Shown here: in pieces, positions 24,511 to 33,525 of the stretch
Position numbering within the stretch: position 1 is the first letter of the stretch
Layout: each line of letters opens with the position of its first letter
DNA from: Plantibacter flavus
GTDB lineage: Bacteria > Actinomycetota > Actinomycetes > Actinomycetales > Microbacteriaceae
Direction of reading: 5' to 3'
NCBI RefSeq assembly: GCF_002024505.1
Contig: NZ_CP019402.1
Coordinates: forward strand, 1,612,001-1,676,000
Length of the DNA: 64,000 bases
Program-made: the position numbers and the translations under genes
Notes under the pieces: generated by a model
Databases searched by the model: none
What the model was told of the DNA's origin: nothing
Seen by the model: the letters and a program-made list of their open reading frames with translations, nothing else

Positions 24511-27441
24511 ATGGCGACAATCCTGCTTGTTTTTGCTGCGATCGCCGTCGCCACGCCCACACTCACTCGAGTGCTGTCGACGAAGGTCTTCTACGTCATC
24601 GCGTGTATGCCCGCGGCGGCATTCGTCTGGACGCTCTTCCAGGCCGGCACGATCACGGCCGGCGGCACGGTCGTCGAGACGATCGAGTGGATCCCGCAAC
24701 TGAGCATCGCGCTCTCGTTCCGGATGGACACGCTCGCCTGGCTGCTGTCCCTCGTCGTCACCGGCGTCGGTGCCCTCGTATTGCTCTACTGCGGCCGCTA
24801 CTTCTCGTCGACCGAGCCCGGCCTCGGTCGCTTCGCCGCGCTCCTGTTCGCCTTCGCCGGCACGATGTTCGGCCTCGTAACCGCCGACGACATCATCGTC
24901 ATGTTCATGTTCTGGGAGATCACGAGTGTGCTCTCCTACCTGCTCATCGGGCACTACACCGATCGCAAGGAGAGTCGCGGTGCCGCGCTCCAGGCGCTCC
25001 TGGTGACCACATTCGGCGGGCTCGTCATGCTCGTCGGCGTCATCATGATCTCCGTGCAGGCGCAGAGCACCTCGCTCGCCTCGATCGTCGAGCAGGGCCT
25101 GACCGGCCCCGCGACCACCGTCGCCATCCTCCTCATCCTCGTCGGGGCGATCTCGAAGTCCGCGCTCGTGCCGTTCCACTTCTGGCTGCCCGCCGCGATG
25201 GCCGCACCGACGCCCGTGAGCGCATACCTGCATGCTGCGGCCATGGTGAAGGCCGGGATCTACCTCGTCGCGAGGCTCGCTCCCGGTTACGCCGACACCC
25301 CGGGTTGGGACGCGATGCTCGTCGGCCTGGGGGTCCTCACCATGGTCGCCGGAGCCTGGCGGTCGCTGCGTCAGTACGACCTCAAGCTGGTCCTGGCCTA
25401 CGGGACGGTGAGCCAGCTCGGATTCCTCATGGTCATCTCGGGGTACGGCACCCGCGATTCGGCCCTGGCCGCCGTCGCGCTCCTGCTCGCCCACGCCATC
25501 TACAAGGCGGCGCTCTTCCTCGTCGTCGGCATCATCGACCACCGTGCTGGGACGCGTGACTGGCGGCACCTCTCCGGTCTGGGACGCCAGACGCCGGTGC
25601 TCGCCGTCATCGCGGCGATCGCGGTCGCGTCGATGGCCGGCATCCCACCGCTCTTCGGGTTCGTCGCGAAGGAGGCGGTCTTCACCTCGCTGCTGGAGGG
25701 CGCGCTCGAGGGCGACGTGTGGGGGTGGGTCGCGATCATCGGGACCGCCGTCGGGTCCGTGCTGACCGTCGCGTACAGCGCCCGATTCCTCTGGGGCGCC
25801 TTCGGTGACCGACGCGGCGCCGCGCCGACCGAACTGCATGCCGAATCCGGAACGATCATGATCGCGCCGGGCATCCTCGCCGTCGCGACCATCGCTCTCG
25901 GCTTCGCGACGAAGCCCATCGACACGGTGCTCGCGCCGTACGCGGACTCCGTGGGGGAGGGCGACTACCACCTCGCACTCTGGCACGGCCTCGAGCCGGC
26001 GCTTGGCATCTCGGCCGTCGTGGTGCTGCTCGGTCTGCTGCTCTTCCGCTGGAGGCTCCCGGTCGCGCGTCTGCAGGACCGCCTGCCACCGCTCATCGAC
26101 TCGTCGAAGGGCTACTGGGCGGCGACCCAGGGCATCGACCGGCTCTCCGCGAAGGTCACCCTGTTCGCCCAGCGCGGCGGGCTCGTCCAGTACCTGTCCA
26201 CCATCCTCGTAGTCTTCGTCCTCACCCTCGGCATGATCGCCCTCCTCGGGCGCGCTTGGCCGAGCGAGATCCGACTGTGGGACTATCCCGCCCAGGTGGC
26301 CATCGCCTTCATCATGGCGACCGCGGCGATCGCGGCCGCCCGCGCGAAGCAGCGCATGGCCGCTGTGCTCCTCGTCGGCGTCACCGGGTTCGGGCTCGTC
26401 GCACTGTTCGCCCTGCACGGCGCTCCCGACCTCGCGCTCACTCAGGCCCTCGTCGAGACGATCACGATCGTGGTGTTCGTCCTCGTGCTCCGCCGACTGC
26501 CGGCCAAGATCGCGCAGCGCAACGCCCCGGTCCACCGCGTCCGTCGGGTCGTCATCGGGACGCTGACCGGCCTGGTCATGGGGCTCATCGGGGTCATCGC
26601 CCTGGGCGCGCGGCAGGCCGAGAGCATCGCGACCGAGCTGCCACGGCTCGCCGTCGAGGAGGGCCACGGCAAGAACATCGTGAACGTCATGCTCGTCGAC
26701 ATCCGGGCCTGGGACACCATGGGGGAGATCTCCGTGCTCGTCGTGGTGGCCACCGGTATCGCGAGCCTGCTCTTCGTCTCACAGCGGGGCGCCGAGGTCC
26801 CGCGCCTCAGCGGTGCGCGGCGCCGACGTATCCCGGGCCTCCGATCCCAGGTCGTGTCGGACCCCCACCTCGCGGACAGCGAGATGGAGGCGCCTCGCGA
26901 CGCGGTGGGGCGGCACTCATGGCTCATCGGTGGCCGGGCGATCGCCGAGGCGAACCGTTCGATCCTCCTCGAGGTCCTCGTGCGGCTCCTCTTCCACCCG
27001 GCGATCGTCGTCTCCGTCTTCCTCCTCTTCGTCGGCCACAACGAGCCGGGCGGCGGCTTCGCCGGTGGTCTGCTCGCCGGCCTCGCGCTCGTGATGCGGT
27101 ATCTCGCCGGCGGACGTTACGAGCTCGGCGAAGCCGTGCCGATCGACGCGGGCAAGGTGCTCGGCGTCGGGCTGCTGCTCGCGGTGGGGACGGCCGTCGG
27201 GTCCCTGTTCTTCGGCGGCGAGGCGCTCCAGTCCGCGTACTTCTCGGCCGACGTCCCGATCCTCGGACACCTCTCGTTCGGCACGTCCAGCATCTTCGAC
27301 ATCGGCGTCTACCTCGTCGTCGTCGGACTGGCACTCGACATCCTGCGCAGTCTCGGGGCCGAAGTCGACCGTCAACAGGAGGAAGCCGACATCGACGAGC
27401 AGAGTACGGACGAGTTCTCGGCGAGTGAGGTCGAGCAATGA
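24511..27441 (+). CDS. mnhA: Mrp-type Na+/H+ antiporter subunit A, fused A+B form
   Basis: This 976-aa membrane protein combines a NuoL-like proton channel (many helices; blocks MFWEITSVLSYLLIGHY, KSALVPFHFWLPAAMAAPTPVSAYLHAA with the conserved Lys and His) with a C-terminal part containing the MrpB-type domain (LLEVLVRLLFHPAIVVSVFLLF, NEPGGGFAGGLLAGLALVMRYLAGG). No separate mnhB gene exists in the operon, so A and B are fused. The complex exchanges Na+ (or Li+, K+) for H+ and supports salt and alkali tolerance. ATG 24511 follows GGGAGACC. It overlaps mnhC by 4 bases. Confidence 0.92.
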   Translation: MATILLVFAAIAVATPTLTRVLSTKVFYVIACMPAAAFVWTLFQAGTITAGGTVVETIEWIPQLSIALSFRMDTLAWLLSLVVTGVGALVLLYCGRYFSSTEPGLGRFAALLFAFAGTMFGLVTADDIIVMFMFWEITSVLSYLLIGHYTDRKESRGAALQALLVTTFGGLVMLVGVIMISVQAQSTSLASIVEQGLTGPATTVAILLILVGAISKSALVPFHFWLPAAMAAPTPVSAYLHAAAMVKAGIYLVARLAPGYADTPGWDAMLVGLGVLTMVAGAWRSLRQYDLKLVLAYGTVSQLGFLMVISGYGTRDSALAAVALLLAHAIYKAALFLVVGIIDHRAGTRDWRHLSGLGRQTPVLAVIAAIAVASMAGIPPLFGFVAKEAVFTSLLEGALEGDVWGWVAIIGTAVGSVLTVAYSARFLWGAFGDRRGAAPTELHAESGTIMIAPGILAVATIALGFATKPIDTVLAPYADSVGEGDYHLALWHGLEPALGISAVVVLLGLLLFRWRLPVARLQDRLPPLIDSSKGYWAATQGIDRLSAKVTLFAQRGGLVQYLSTILVVFVLTLGMIALLGRAWPSEIRLWDYPAQVAIAFIMATAAIAAARAKQRMAAVLLVGVTGFGLVALFALHGAPDLALTQALVETITIVVFVLVLRRLPAKIAQRNAPVHRVRRVVIGTLTGLVMGLIGVIALGARQAESIATELPRLAVEEGHGKNIVNVMLVDIRAWDTMGEISVLVVVATGIASLLFVSQRGAEVPRLSGARRRRIPGLRSQVVSDPHLADSEMEAPRDAVGRHSWLIGGRAIAEANRSILLEVLVRLLFHPAIVVSVFLLFVGHNEPGGGFAGGLLAGLALVMRYLAGGRYELGEAVPIDAGKVLGVGLLLAVGTAVGSLFFGGEALQSAYFSADVPILGHLSFGTSSIFDIGVYLVVVGLALDILRSLGAEVDRQQEEADIDEQSTDEFSASEVEQ

Positions 27442-27917
27442 GCGCCTCACTGACCCTCGTCGTCCTGATGGCCGTCATGTACGGCACCGGGGTGTACGTC
27501 ATGCTCGAGCGGAGCCTCACCAGGTTCCTCATCGGGTTCGTGCTCGTCGGTAACGCGACGAACCTGCTCATCCTGATCATGAGCGGCCCGAGCGGCACCG
27601 CACCGCTCGTCACGGGCACCGCCTCCGACGAACGCATGGTCGACCCGGTGCCGCAGGTGCTCATGCTCACGGCCATCGTCATCAACTTCGGCGTGACCGC
27701 CTTCATCCTGGCGCTCATCTACCGGACCTGGTGGTTGGCGCAGCTCGGCGATGAGGGTGACACCCTCAGCGACGAGCACGCCGACGACACCGAGGCGGCG
27801 ACGGAGGCGGTCTTCAACCAGGTCGACCTGGACGACGAGGCCATCCAACGGGTCCTCGACGAGAGCAACGAGCACGGCGACGATCGCAAGACGACCAGGA
27901 AGGGGGCAGGCGAATGA
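27438..27917 (+). CDS. mnhC: Mrp-type Na+/H+ antiporter subunit C
   Basis: This 159-aa NuoK-like subunit has three hydrophobic segments (VVLMAVMYGTGVYVML, FLIGFVLVGNATNLLILIM, VLMLTAIVINFGVTAFILAL) and an acidic cytoplasmic C-terminal tail. The GNATNLLIL and DPVPQVLMLTAIVI blocks are typical of MnhC. It overlaps mnhA and mnhD by 4 bases each. Confidence 0.9.
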   Translation: MSASLTLVVLMAVMYGTGVYVMLERSLTRFLIGFVLVGNATNLLILIMSGPSGTAPLVTGTASDERMVDPVPQVLMLTAIVINFGVTAFILALIYRTWWLAQLGDEGDTLSDEHADDTEAATEAVFNQVDLDDEAIQRVLDESNEHGDDRKTTRKGAGE

Positions 27918-29482
27918 ACGCACTCGTCCCGCTCGTGGTCATGATCCCGTTGATCGGCTCGGCGATCGCGCTCATGTTCCGCAACCGCCGCAAGACGCAG
28001 GTGGCGATCAGCGTCATCGCGCTCACCGCGGTGACCGTGATCAGCGCGATCCTGCTCGCGGCCGTCGACCAGAGCGGTACGATCGTCGTCGAGCTCGGCG
28101 GCTGGTCCCCGCCGTGGGGGATCGTGCTCGTCGTCGACCGGCTGTCGGCGATCATGCTGCTCGTCGCGGCCCTGATGCTGCTGGGCGTCCTCATCTTCGC
28201 CATCGGTCAGGGCATCGTCGACGGCGACCGCGAGACGCCGGTGTCGATCTTCCACCCGACCTACCTGGTCCTGGCGGCCGGGCTGTTCGACGCCTTCGTC
28301 GCGGGCGACCTCTTCAACATGTACGTCGGCTTCGAGATGCTCCTCGCATCCAGCTACGTCCTCCTCACCCTGGGCGGCACCGGAGCGCGGATCCGCGCCG
28401 GCGTCACGTACATCGTCATCAGCCTCATGTCGTCGCTGCTCTTCGTCGCCGCGATCGCCCTCATCTACGGCGCGACGGGCACGGTGACGATCGCCCTCGT
28501 GGCGGACCGCGTGCGCGACCTGCCGATGGAGGTGCAGGCGATCCTCTGCGCCGCACTCCTGCTCGGGTTCGCGGTGAAGGCTGCGGTGTTCCCGCTGTCG
28601 TTCTGGCTTCCCGACTCCTACCCGACCGCGCCGGCGCCGGTCACGGCGGTGTTCGCGGGCCTGCTGACGAAGGTGGGTGTGTACGCGATCATCCGGACCG
28701 ACACGCTCATCTTCAAGGACGTGCCGCTCGCGACACCCTTGATGGTCATCGCCTTCCTGACCCTGCTCATCGGCATCTTCGGCGCGGTCGCCCAGGCCGA
28801 CATCAAACGATTGTTGTCGTTCACGCTCGTGAGTCACATCGGCTACATGATCTTCGGCATCGCCGTCGGCGGGGTCGCCGGGACCGCCGCGACGATCTAC
28901 TACATCGTCCACCACATCGTCGTCCAGACCACGCTGTTCCTCACCACCGGTCTCGTCGAGCGGATCGGTGGGACGACCTCCATCTCCCGGCTCGGCGGCA
29001 TCCTGAAGGCCTCCCCGATCGTCGGCGTGCTGTTCTTCATCGGAGCGATGAACCTCGGCGGCATCCCGCCGTTCTCGGGCTTCCTCGGCAAGATCGGGCT
29101 GTTCCAGGCGGGTGTCGCCCTGGGTGACCCGCTGTCGTACATCCTCATCGCCGCCGGAGCCGCGACCTCGCTCCTGACCCTGTACGCCCTGGCACGCGTG
29201 TGGAACATGGGCTTCTGGCGCGGGAAGGACGAGGTCGCCGGATACTCGTCGCCGTTGCTCGACCAGCTCGCGGAGAGCCCCGAGGACTCGGGCTCGGTCG
29301 ACACCAAGACCATCTCGCGCCCGATGATCGGTGCCACGACCGGCATGGTCGCGTTGACCCTCGCCCTCACGGTCTTCGCGGGGCCGCTCTTCGGACTGGC
29401 CACGCGCGCGGCAGAGAACATCGAGGACCCGGACAACTACATCACCGCGGTCTTCCCCGACGGAACGGAGCACCTGAAGTAA
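27914..29482 (+). CDS. mnhD: Mrp-type Na+/H+ antiporter subunit D
   Basis: This 522-aa NuoM/NuoN-like proton-channel subunit has about fourteen helices. Conserved blocks are DLFNMYVGFEMLLASSYVLL with the key Glu, AVFPLSFWLPDSYPTAPAPV with Lys before it, and ADIKRLLSFTLVSHIGYM. A hydrophilic loop and a last helix close the protein. It overlaps mnhC by 4 bases, and its TAA shares one base with the mnhE ATG. Confidence 0.92.
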   Translation: MNALVPLVVMIPLIGSAIALMFRNRRKTQVAISVIALTAVTVISAILLAAVDQSGTIVVELGGWSPPWGIVLVVDRLSAIMLLVAALMLLGVLIFAIGQGIVDGDRETPVSIFHPTYLVLAAGLFDAFVAGDLFNMYVGFEMLLASSYVLLTLGGTGARIRAGVTYIVISLMSSLLFVAAIALIYGATGTVTIALVADRVRDLPMEVQAILCAALLLGFAVKAAVFPLSFWLPDSYPTAPAPVTAVFAGLLTKVGVYAIIRTDTLIFKDVPLATPLMVIAFLTLLIGIFGAVAQADIKRLLSFTLVSHIGYMIFGIAVGGVAGTAATIYYIVHHIVVQTTLFLTTGLVERIGGTTSISRLGGILKASPIVGVLFFIGAMNLGGIPPFSGFLGKIGLFQAGVALGDPLSYILIAAGAATSLLTLYALARVWNMGFWRGKDEVAGYSSPLLDQLAESPEDSGSVDTKTISRPMIGATTGMVALTLALTVFAGPLFGLATRAAENIEDPDNYITAVFPDGTEHLK

Positions 29483-30051
29483 TGCAACCGTCACGCCGTC
29501 GCGCACTGTTCAGCCAGGCCCTCCTCCTGGCCGGACTCATCCTGCTCTGGTGTCTCCTCTGGGGGATGTTCGACCTGCTCACCCTCGTGACCGGCCTCGG
29601 GGTCGCGTTGCTGGTGTCGTTCCTGTTCTACCTGCCGGCCGTCGAGCTGAGCGGCCGCATCAACCTCTGGCGGACCGCGATCTTCCTGGGCAAGCTCCTC
29701 GTCGACATCGTGCGGGCGAGTGCGGAGATCGCGTGGCTCGTCCTCAAGCCGAGGTTCCGGTCCAGCAACGCGGTGATCGCGGTCCGCCTGCGGACGACCT
29801 CCGACCTCATCATGAGCTGGACGGCCGAGGCGGTCTCGATCGTCCCGGGCTCGATCGTGGTCGACCTCGACCGCACGGCCTCGACGCTCTACCTGCACGC
29901 GCTCAACGTGCATGACGACGCCGACATCGACGCGGTCGTCGCCGAGGTCCTCGGGACGGAGCGACGGCTCATCCTCGCGATCGGTTCCCGCGCCGAGGCG
30001 GACGCCCTCCGCCACGACCATGACCACGTCTCGATCGGAAGGGGGCAGTGA
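29482..30051 (+). CDS. mnhE: Mrp-type Na+/H+ antiporter subunit E
   Basis: This 189-aa subunit has two N-terminal hydrophobic segments and a cytoplasmic domain with KLLVDIVRASAEIAWLVLKP and SIVPGSIVVDLDRTASTLYLHAL, both typical of MnhE. ATG 29482 overlaps the mnhD stop (TAATG); the open frame upstream shadows mnhD. The His-rich end (LRHDHDHVS) is a minor oddity. Confidence 0.88.
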   Translation: MQPSRRRALFSQALLLAGLILLWCLLWGMFDLLTLVTGLGVALLVSFLFYLPAVELSGRINLWRTAIFLGKLLVDIVRASAEIAWLVLKPRFRSSNAVIAVRLRTTSDLIMSWTAEAVSIVPGSIVVDLDRTASTLYLHALNVHDDADIDAVVAEVLGTERRLILAIGSRAEADALRHDHDHVSIGRGQ

Positions 30052-30314
30052 TGCTCGTCGTGATCATCATCGTCTCCGTGCTGTTCGGTGCCGCGGCCCT
30101 CGCGGCGGTCTATCGGATCATCCGCGGGCCGAGCCTCCTCGACCGCGTGATCGCCTCCGACGTGCTCGTCGCCACCGTCATGTGCGCGATCGGGGCCGAG
30201 ATGGCGATCAACCGTCACACGGACGGCCTGCCGGTCCTCCTGGCGCTCGCGATGTTCGCGATCGTCGGCTCGGTCAGCGTCGCACGGTTCATGTCGAAGC
30301 AGGACGACGCATGA
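30051..30314 (+). CDS. mnhF: Mrp-type Na+/H+ antiporter subunit F
   Basis: This 87-aa subunit has three membrane helices and the MnhF block YRIIRGPSLLDRVIASDVL. The start is ATG 30051, with GGGGG 5 bases upstream; GTG 30048 would add one residue but is too close to that site. It overlaps mnhE by one base and mnhG by 4. Confidence 0.88.
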   Translation: MLVVIIIVSVLFGAAALAAVYRIIRGPSLLDRVIASDVLVATVMCAIGAEMAINRHTDGLPVLLALAMFAIVGSVSVARFMSKQDDA

Positions 30315-30688
30315 CCGGCGAGCTGATCCGCGACATCGTCACCGGGGCACTCGTGCTCGTCGGGGCGATCATGTGCTTCGCCGCCGGTGTCGGCCTGCTG
30401 CGCTTCCCCGACGTGTTGTCCCGTCTGCACGCGGCGACCAAACCGCAGATCCTCGGGCTCATCGCGATCATGGCGGACGTCGCCGTCTCGAGCCCGACGG
30501 TCGGGACCATCACGATCGCGATCGCGATCATCGTGTTCCAGAGCCTCACCGCGCCGATCTCCGCGCACATGGTCGCCCGGGCGGCCTACCGCAGCGGCAA
30601 CTTCGACGAGGCCGTCCTCGTCCGCGACGAGCTCGCGGGACGCGAAGAACTCGGCGAGGAACGACATCCCGGCCACACGCCCGAATAG
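30311..30688 (+). CDS. mnhG: Mrp-type Na+/H+ antiporter subunit G
   Basis: This 125-aa subunit has three helices and the conserved GLLRFPDVLSRLHAATKPQ block of MnhG. ATG 30311 overlaps the mnhF stop as ATGA; the open frame upstream shadows mnhE and mnhF. It is the last gene of the antiporter operon; the next gene starts 15 bases later and could be cotranscribed. Confidence 0.9.
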   Translation: MTGELIRDIVTGALVLVGAIMCFAAGVGLLRFPDVLSRLHAATKPQILGLIAIMADVAVSSPTVGTITIAIAIIVFQSLTAPISAHMVARAAYRSGNFDEAVLVRDELAGREELGEERHPGHTPE

Positions 30689-30703
30689 CGGCACAATATC
30701 CCC

Positions 30704-31072
30704 ATGGGAATGCTCATCTACGGGTCCGGCGACGAGTACGAGATCGAAGACCGCGCGCTCGCGCACCTGAAAGCCGTCATCGGGGCGAAGCTGCGCCGCC
30801 AGGAGAGCTTCTTCCTCAGCTGGGCGAACGATCCCGAGCACGGTTCCGGACGACGCTCGCTGTGGTTGTCCCCGAGCATCCCGCTGCAGTTCCGCTTCTT
30901 CGGGAGCCGCCCGCCGGAACTCAACCGTGCGTGGCTCGAGGTCCTCTCGGATTCATCGCACACCCCGCGAGGGCTGCAGCTCATCCCTGAGTCCGAGGTC
31001 GAGGGATACCTCGCGGGGAACGGAGCGCCGCGCGACGCGGGCGCCGAGTCCCACGACCAGGATCACGGCTAG
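30704..31072 (+). CDS. Small uncharacterised protein of a Microbacteriaceae family (DUF7882-like)
   Basis: This 122-aa soluble protein starts MGMLIYGSGDEYEIEDRALAH and continues with a LRRQESFFLSW motif, a beta-rich middle (SLWLSPSIPLQFRFFG) and an acidic tail. I recognise the type from Microbacteriaceae, where such proteins are often mislabelled ATP-dependent DNA ligase. It has no ligase motif and is far too short for a ligase. Its function is unknown. It lies 15 bases after mnhG and overlaps the convergent topoisomerase gene by 4 bases. Confidence 0.72.
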   Translation: MGMLIYGSGDEYEIEDRALAHLKAVIGAKLRRQESFFLSWANDPEHGSGRRSLWLSPSIPLQFRFFGSRPPELNRAWLEVLSDSSHTPRGLQLIPESEVEGYLAGNGAPRDAGAESHDQDHG

Positions 31073-32052
31073 GACGGGTCGTCCGTCCCCACGAGCAGGA
31101 CGCGCAGCGCCGTCTCCGGTGAGCCGCGACCGTCCGGTGGGATCGTCTCGCCGTGCGTGTAGCGATCGACGACCCGCGGGTCGACGTAGCTGGACTTCGC
31201 GATCGCCGGGGTGTTGCCGAGGACCGCTGCTGCGTCACGCATGGCCTGCGCGAGTGCCTTCGAGCGTGCCGTCTTGGTCTGCACGGGTCCGGTCTTCGCC
31301 AGGCTCTCCGCAGCCGCGACGGTGCCGTGCAAGGTCCGGAAGTCCTTCGCGGTGAACTCGCCGTTCGTCTGCGCCCGGACGTAGTCGTTGATCTGGCTCG
31401 CCTGGAGGTGCCGCCACCGGTTCCCGTCCTTCCAGGCCAGGAGGCGGGCGTGCGGTCCACGGCGCTTCAGGGAGCGGATGAGTGAGGCCAGGTCGGCGTC
31501 GACGATGTCGGACTCCCAGGGCTGCCCACTCTTCGCCGGGAACTTCAGTGCGACGATGTCGCCGCTCACGCGAGCATGCGCACCCTCCAGGGTCGACAGG
31601 CCGTGACTCCCGTTCGCCTCCGCGTACTGCTCTCCGCCCACGCGGAGGGAGCCCGTGTCGAGCATGCGGAAGGCGCCGGCCGACACCCGTGCGAGCGGGT
31701 ACCCCTCGAGCCGAAGGTCCCGGGTGACCCGACCTCGCGCGGCCGGGAGGGCCTCGGCGAGGGCCAGGGCGCGGTCGAACTTACTCCGGTCCTGACGCTC
31801 GCGCCACGACGGGTGGTAGAGGTACTGCCGCCGCCCGGCCGCGTCGATACCGGTCGCCTGGATGTGCCCGTTGGCATAAGGAGTGATCCAGACGTCGTTC
31901 CAGGCTGGAGGGACCACCAGACCGTCGATCCGGGCTCGGATCTCCTGATCGTCGAGGAGCGAACCGTCCGGCAACCGGTAGCTGAAGCCGCGCCCGGACC
32001 GAACCCGTCGGATGCCCTGGCCGTTCACGTCGCTGCGCCTCAGTCGTACCAT
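31069..32052 (-). CDS. DNA topoisomerase IB
   Basis: This 327-aa type IB topoisomerase of the poxvirus/bacterial class relaxes supercoils through a 3'-phosphotyrosyl intermediate. It has the N-terminal DNA-binding domain (SLLDDQEIRARIDGLVVPPAW) and the catalytic domain: FRMLDTGSLRVGGEQY with the first Arg, the Lys-containing beta-hairpin (VALKFPAKSG), DFRTLHGTVAAAE with Arg and His, and the tyrosine in SSYVDPRVVDRY. All five catalytic residues seem present. The stop overlaps the convergent upstream neighbour by 4 bases. Confidence 0.9.
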   Translation of the reverse strand: MVRLRRSDVNGQGIRRVRSGRGFSYRLPDGSLLDDQEIRARIDGLVVPPAWNDVWITPYANGHIQATGIDAAGRRQYLYHPSWRERQDRSKFDRALALAEALPAARGRVTRDLRLEGYPLARVSAGAFRMLDTGSLRVGGEQYAEANGSHGLSTLEGAHARVSGDIVALKFPAKSGQPWESDIVDADLASLIRSLKRRGPHARLLAWKDGNRWRHLQASQINDYVRAQTNGEFTAKDFRTLHGTVAAAESLAKTGPVQTKTARSKALAQAMRDAAAVLGNTPAIAKSSYVDPRVVDRYTHGETIPPDGRGSPETALRVLLVGTDDPS

Positions 32053-32115
32053 CCGCCCAGCGTACGACGCCCTCGGATCCCGGTCGGCGGGCTTGCGCCG
32101 CGCCGTGCGCTCATG

Positions 32116-32919
32116 TCAGCCGACTGGCGGCAGCTCGGCGAGGAAGGCGTCGTGCAGGCGCCCGTTCGTCGCGAGGGAGCTCCGTGTGGAGATGGTCTCG
32201 ATGCCGTCAATGTCCGTGAAGCGACCGCCGGCCTCGAGGACGATCGGCACGTGGGCGCCCAGGTCGTACTCCTGCACGCCGAATTCGGCCACGGCGTCGA
32301 TCGAGCCTTCGGCGAGCAGCATGTAGGGCCACATGTCGCCGATGGCCCGATCGCGCCACAGGGAGCCGCACAGGGCCAGCAGCTGCGGGATCCGCCCGAC
32401 CGAGGCCCACTGCGCGATGCTCTGGAAACTGAAGGACGCGTCGGCGAGGTCGGAGACGCCCGAGACGGACAGCCGGCGAGGGGTGGTCTCACCGAACCGG
32501 ATGCCCCACGCGCCGTGCCCGATGGCGCCCCACCAGCGGGCGTGCATGGCGGGTGCACTGACGACGCCGACGACCGGGACGCCGTCGACGGCGAGGGAGA
32601 TGAGCGTCGCCCAGTTCGAGACACCGCGGAGGAAGTTCGCCGTCCCGTCGATCGGGTCGATGATCCACTGTCGATCCGTCGGGCCCTGCGCGCCGTACTC
32701 CTCGCCGAACACGCCGTCGTCCGGGCGCTCGGTCTCGAGGATGCCGCGGATGGCGCGTTCGACGGCGAGGTCGGCGTCGGTGACGTGCGAGCGGTCCGGC
32801 TTGGTGGAGACGTCGAGGTCGCGTGCCTCGAAGCGGCCCATGGCGATGCGGTCGGCCGCGTCGGCGAGCCGGAGCGCGAGATCGAGGTCGGCGGGGGAGA
32901 CGGTCACGGGTTCGGTCAC
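32116..32919 (-). CDS. hisN: Histidinol-phosphatase, inositol monophosphatase type
   Basis: This 267-aa metal-dependent phosphatase carries the IMPase motifs GEEYG, WIIDPIDGTANFLRG and a C-terminal EYDLGAHVPIVLEAGG. The pattern STKPDRSHVTDADLAVE and RWWGAIGHGAW is that of actinobacterial HisN, which removes phosphate from L-histidinol phosphate in histidine synthesis. Other his genes are not nearby, as is usual for hisN. The start is probably GTG 32919, but GGAGG lies only one base upstream of it; GTG 32907 is an alternative. Confidence 0.88.
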   Translation of the reverse strand: MTEPVTVSPADLDLALRLADAADRIAMGRFEARDLDVSTKPDRSHVTDADLAVERAIRGILETERPDDGVFGEEYGAQGPTDRQWIIDPIDGTANFLRGVSNWATLISLAVDGVPVVGVVSAPAMHARWWGAIGHGAWGIRFGETTPRRLSVSGVSDLADASFSFQSIAQWASVGRIPQLLALCGSLWRDRAIGDMWPYMLLAEGSIDAVAEFGVQEYDLGAHVPIVLEAGGRFTDIDGIETISTRSSLATNGRLHDAFLAELPPVG

Positions 32920-33066
32920 CCCTCCAGGATAGGGTCGCGCGGGCCTGATCGGACGACGCCCGAAAGGCAGGAGATGTGCCTCCGCGACACGCCGACGGGC
33001 TCGATTTCGCACCCGGGCCAGTTGGGTGCTAGTGTCATATCTCGGTTCGGAACACTCCGAAACCAC

Positions 33067-33142
<76 letters not shown>

Positions 33143-33149
33143 CACCGGC

Positions 33150-33177
33150 AACGGCCTCGTCTTCGGACGGGGCCGTT
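33150..33177 (+). terminator. Intrinsic terminator after tRNA-Lys
   Basis: AACGGCCTCGTC (33150-33161) pairs with GACGGGGCCGTT (33166-33177), a 12-base-pair stem with one T-G pair and a TTCG tetraloop, followed by CTGCATT. Confidence 0.85.
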
Positions 33178-33415
33178 CTGCATTGCGGTTGGGCTCGTGT
33201 TCGAGCATTCGGCTCGACGAAGCGCTCCGGTAGCGTTTCGCGACAGCTCCCGTCCGATTCGCGTCATCGGGCCGGTGTGGGGCTCAGGCATGAGACCCTG
33301 GAAGGGTCGGCAGCATGGCGGGATCGGGTCCTGCCGCTGCCGACGGAAGCCTCCGCGTGGGCACCCCACCGTGCGGAGCAGAGCGACGGTCGGGCATTCG
33401 TGCCCACCAGCGCCG
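33178..33415. other. Non-coding stretch without a recognisable gene
   Basis: The gap of 383 bases between tRNA-Lys and the next gene holds three hairpins at its edges. The 238 bases between them have open frames on both strands, but these are Arg/Ser/Pro-rich, lack ribosome sites and look like shadows. I see no RNA family I can name here. Confidence 0.5.
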
Positions 33416-33450
33416 TGACGCCTCATCGATTCGGGTTCGATGAGGCGTCA
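33416..33450. terminator. Strong hairpin, terminator-like
   Basis: TGACGCCTCATCGA (33416-33429) pairs perfectly over 14 bases with TCGATGAGGCGTCA (33437-33450) across TTCGGGT. No T-run follows on either side. It may be a terminator for a small transcript or an additional barrier between convergent units. Confidence 0.5.
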
Positions 33451-33477
33451 TGCCCGCTCAGGGGTCCGGTACGACGA

Positions 33478-33507
33478 AACGGCCGCCCACCGGAGTGGAC
33501 GGCCGTT
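33478..33507 (-). terminator. Terminator of the reverse gene ending at 33526
   Basis: AACGGCCGCCCAC (33478-33490) pairs with GTGGACGGCCGTT (33495-33507) over 13 positions with one mismatch and a CGGA loop. It lies 18 bases beyond the stop codon of the minus-strand gene and is followed on that strand by TTCGTCGT. Confidence 0.7.
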
Positions 33508-33525
33508 GTCGACGTGCTTCGTTGC

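Noticed and set aside
24352..26667. 771-aa open frame on the minus strand across mnhA
   Set aside because: It is antisense to a clearly conserved gene, extremely rich in Arg, Asp, Glu and Gly, and has no domain signature. Such frames arise from high third-position GC.
30704..31072. ATP-dependent DNA ligase
   Set aside because: Proteins of this type often carry that name, but the 122-aa sequence has no KxDG or other ligase motif.
33197..33418. Small frames on both strands after tRNA-Lys
   Set aside because: They are Arg/Ser/Pro-rich, without ribosome site or -10, and the region is bounded by terminators.
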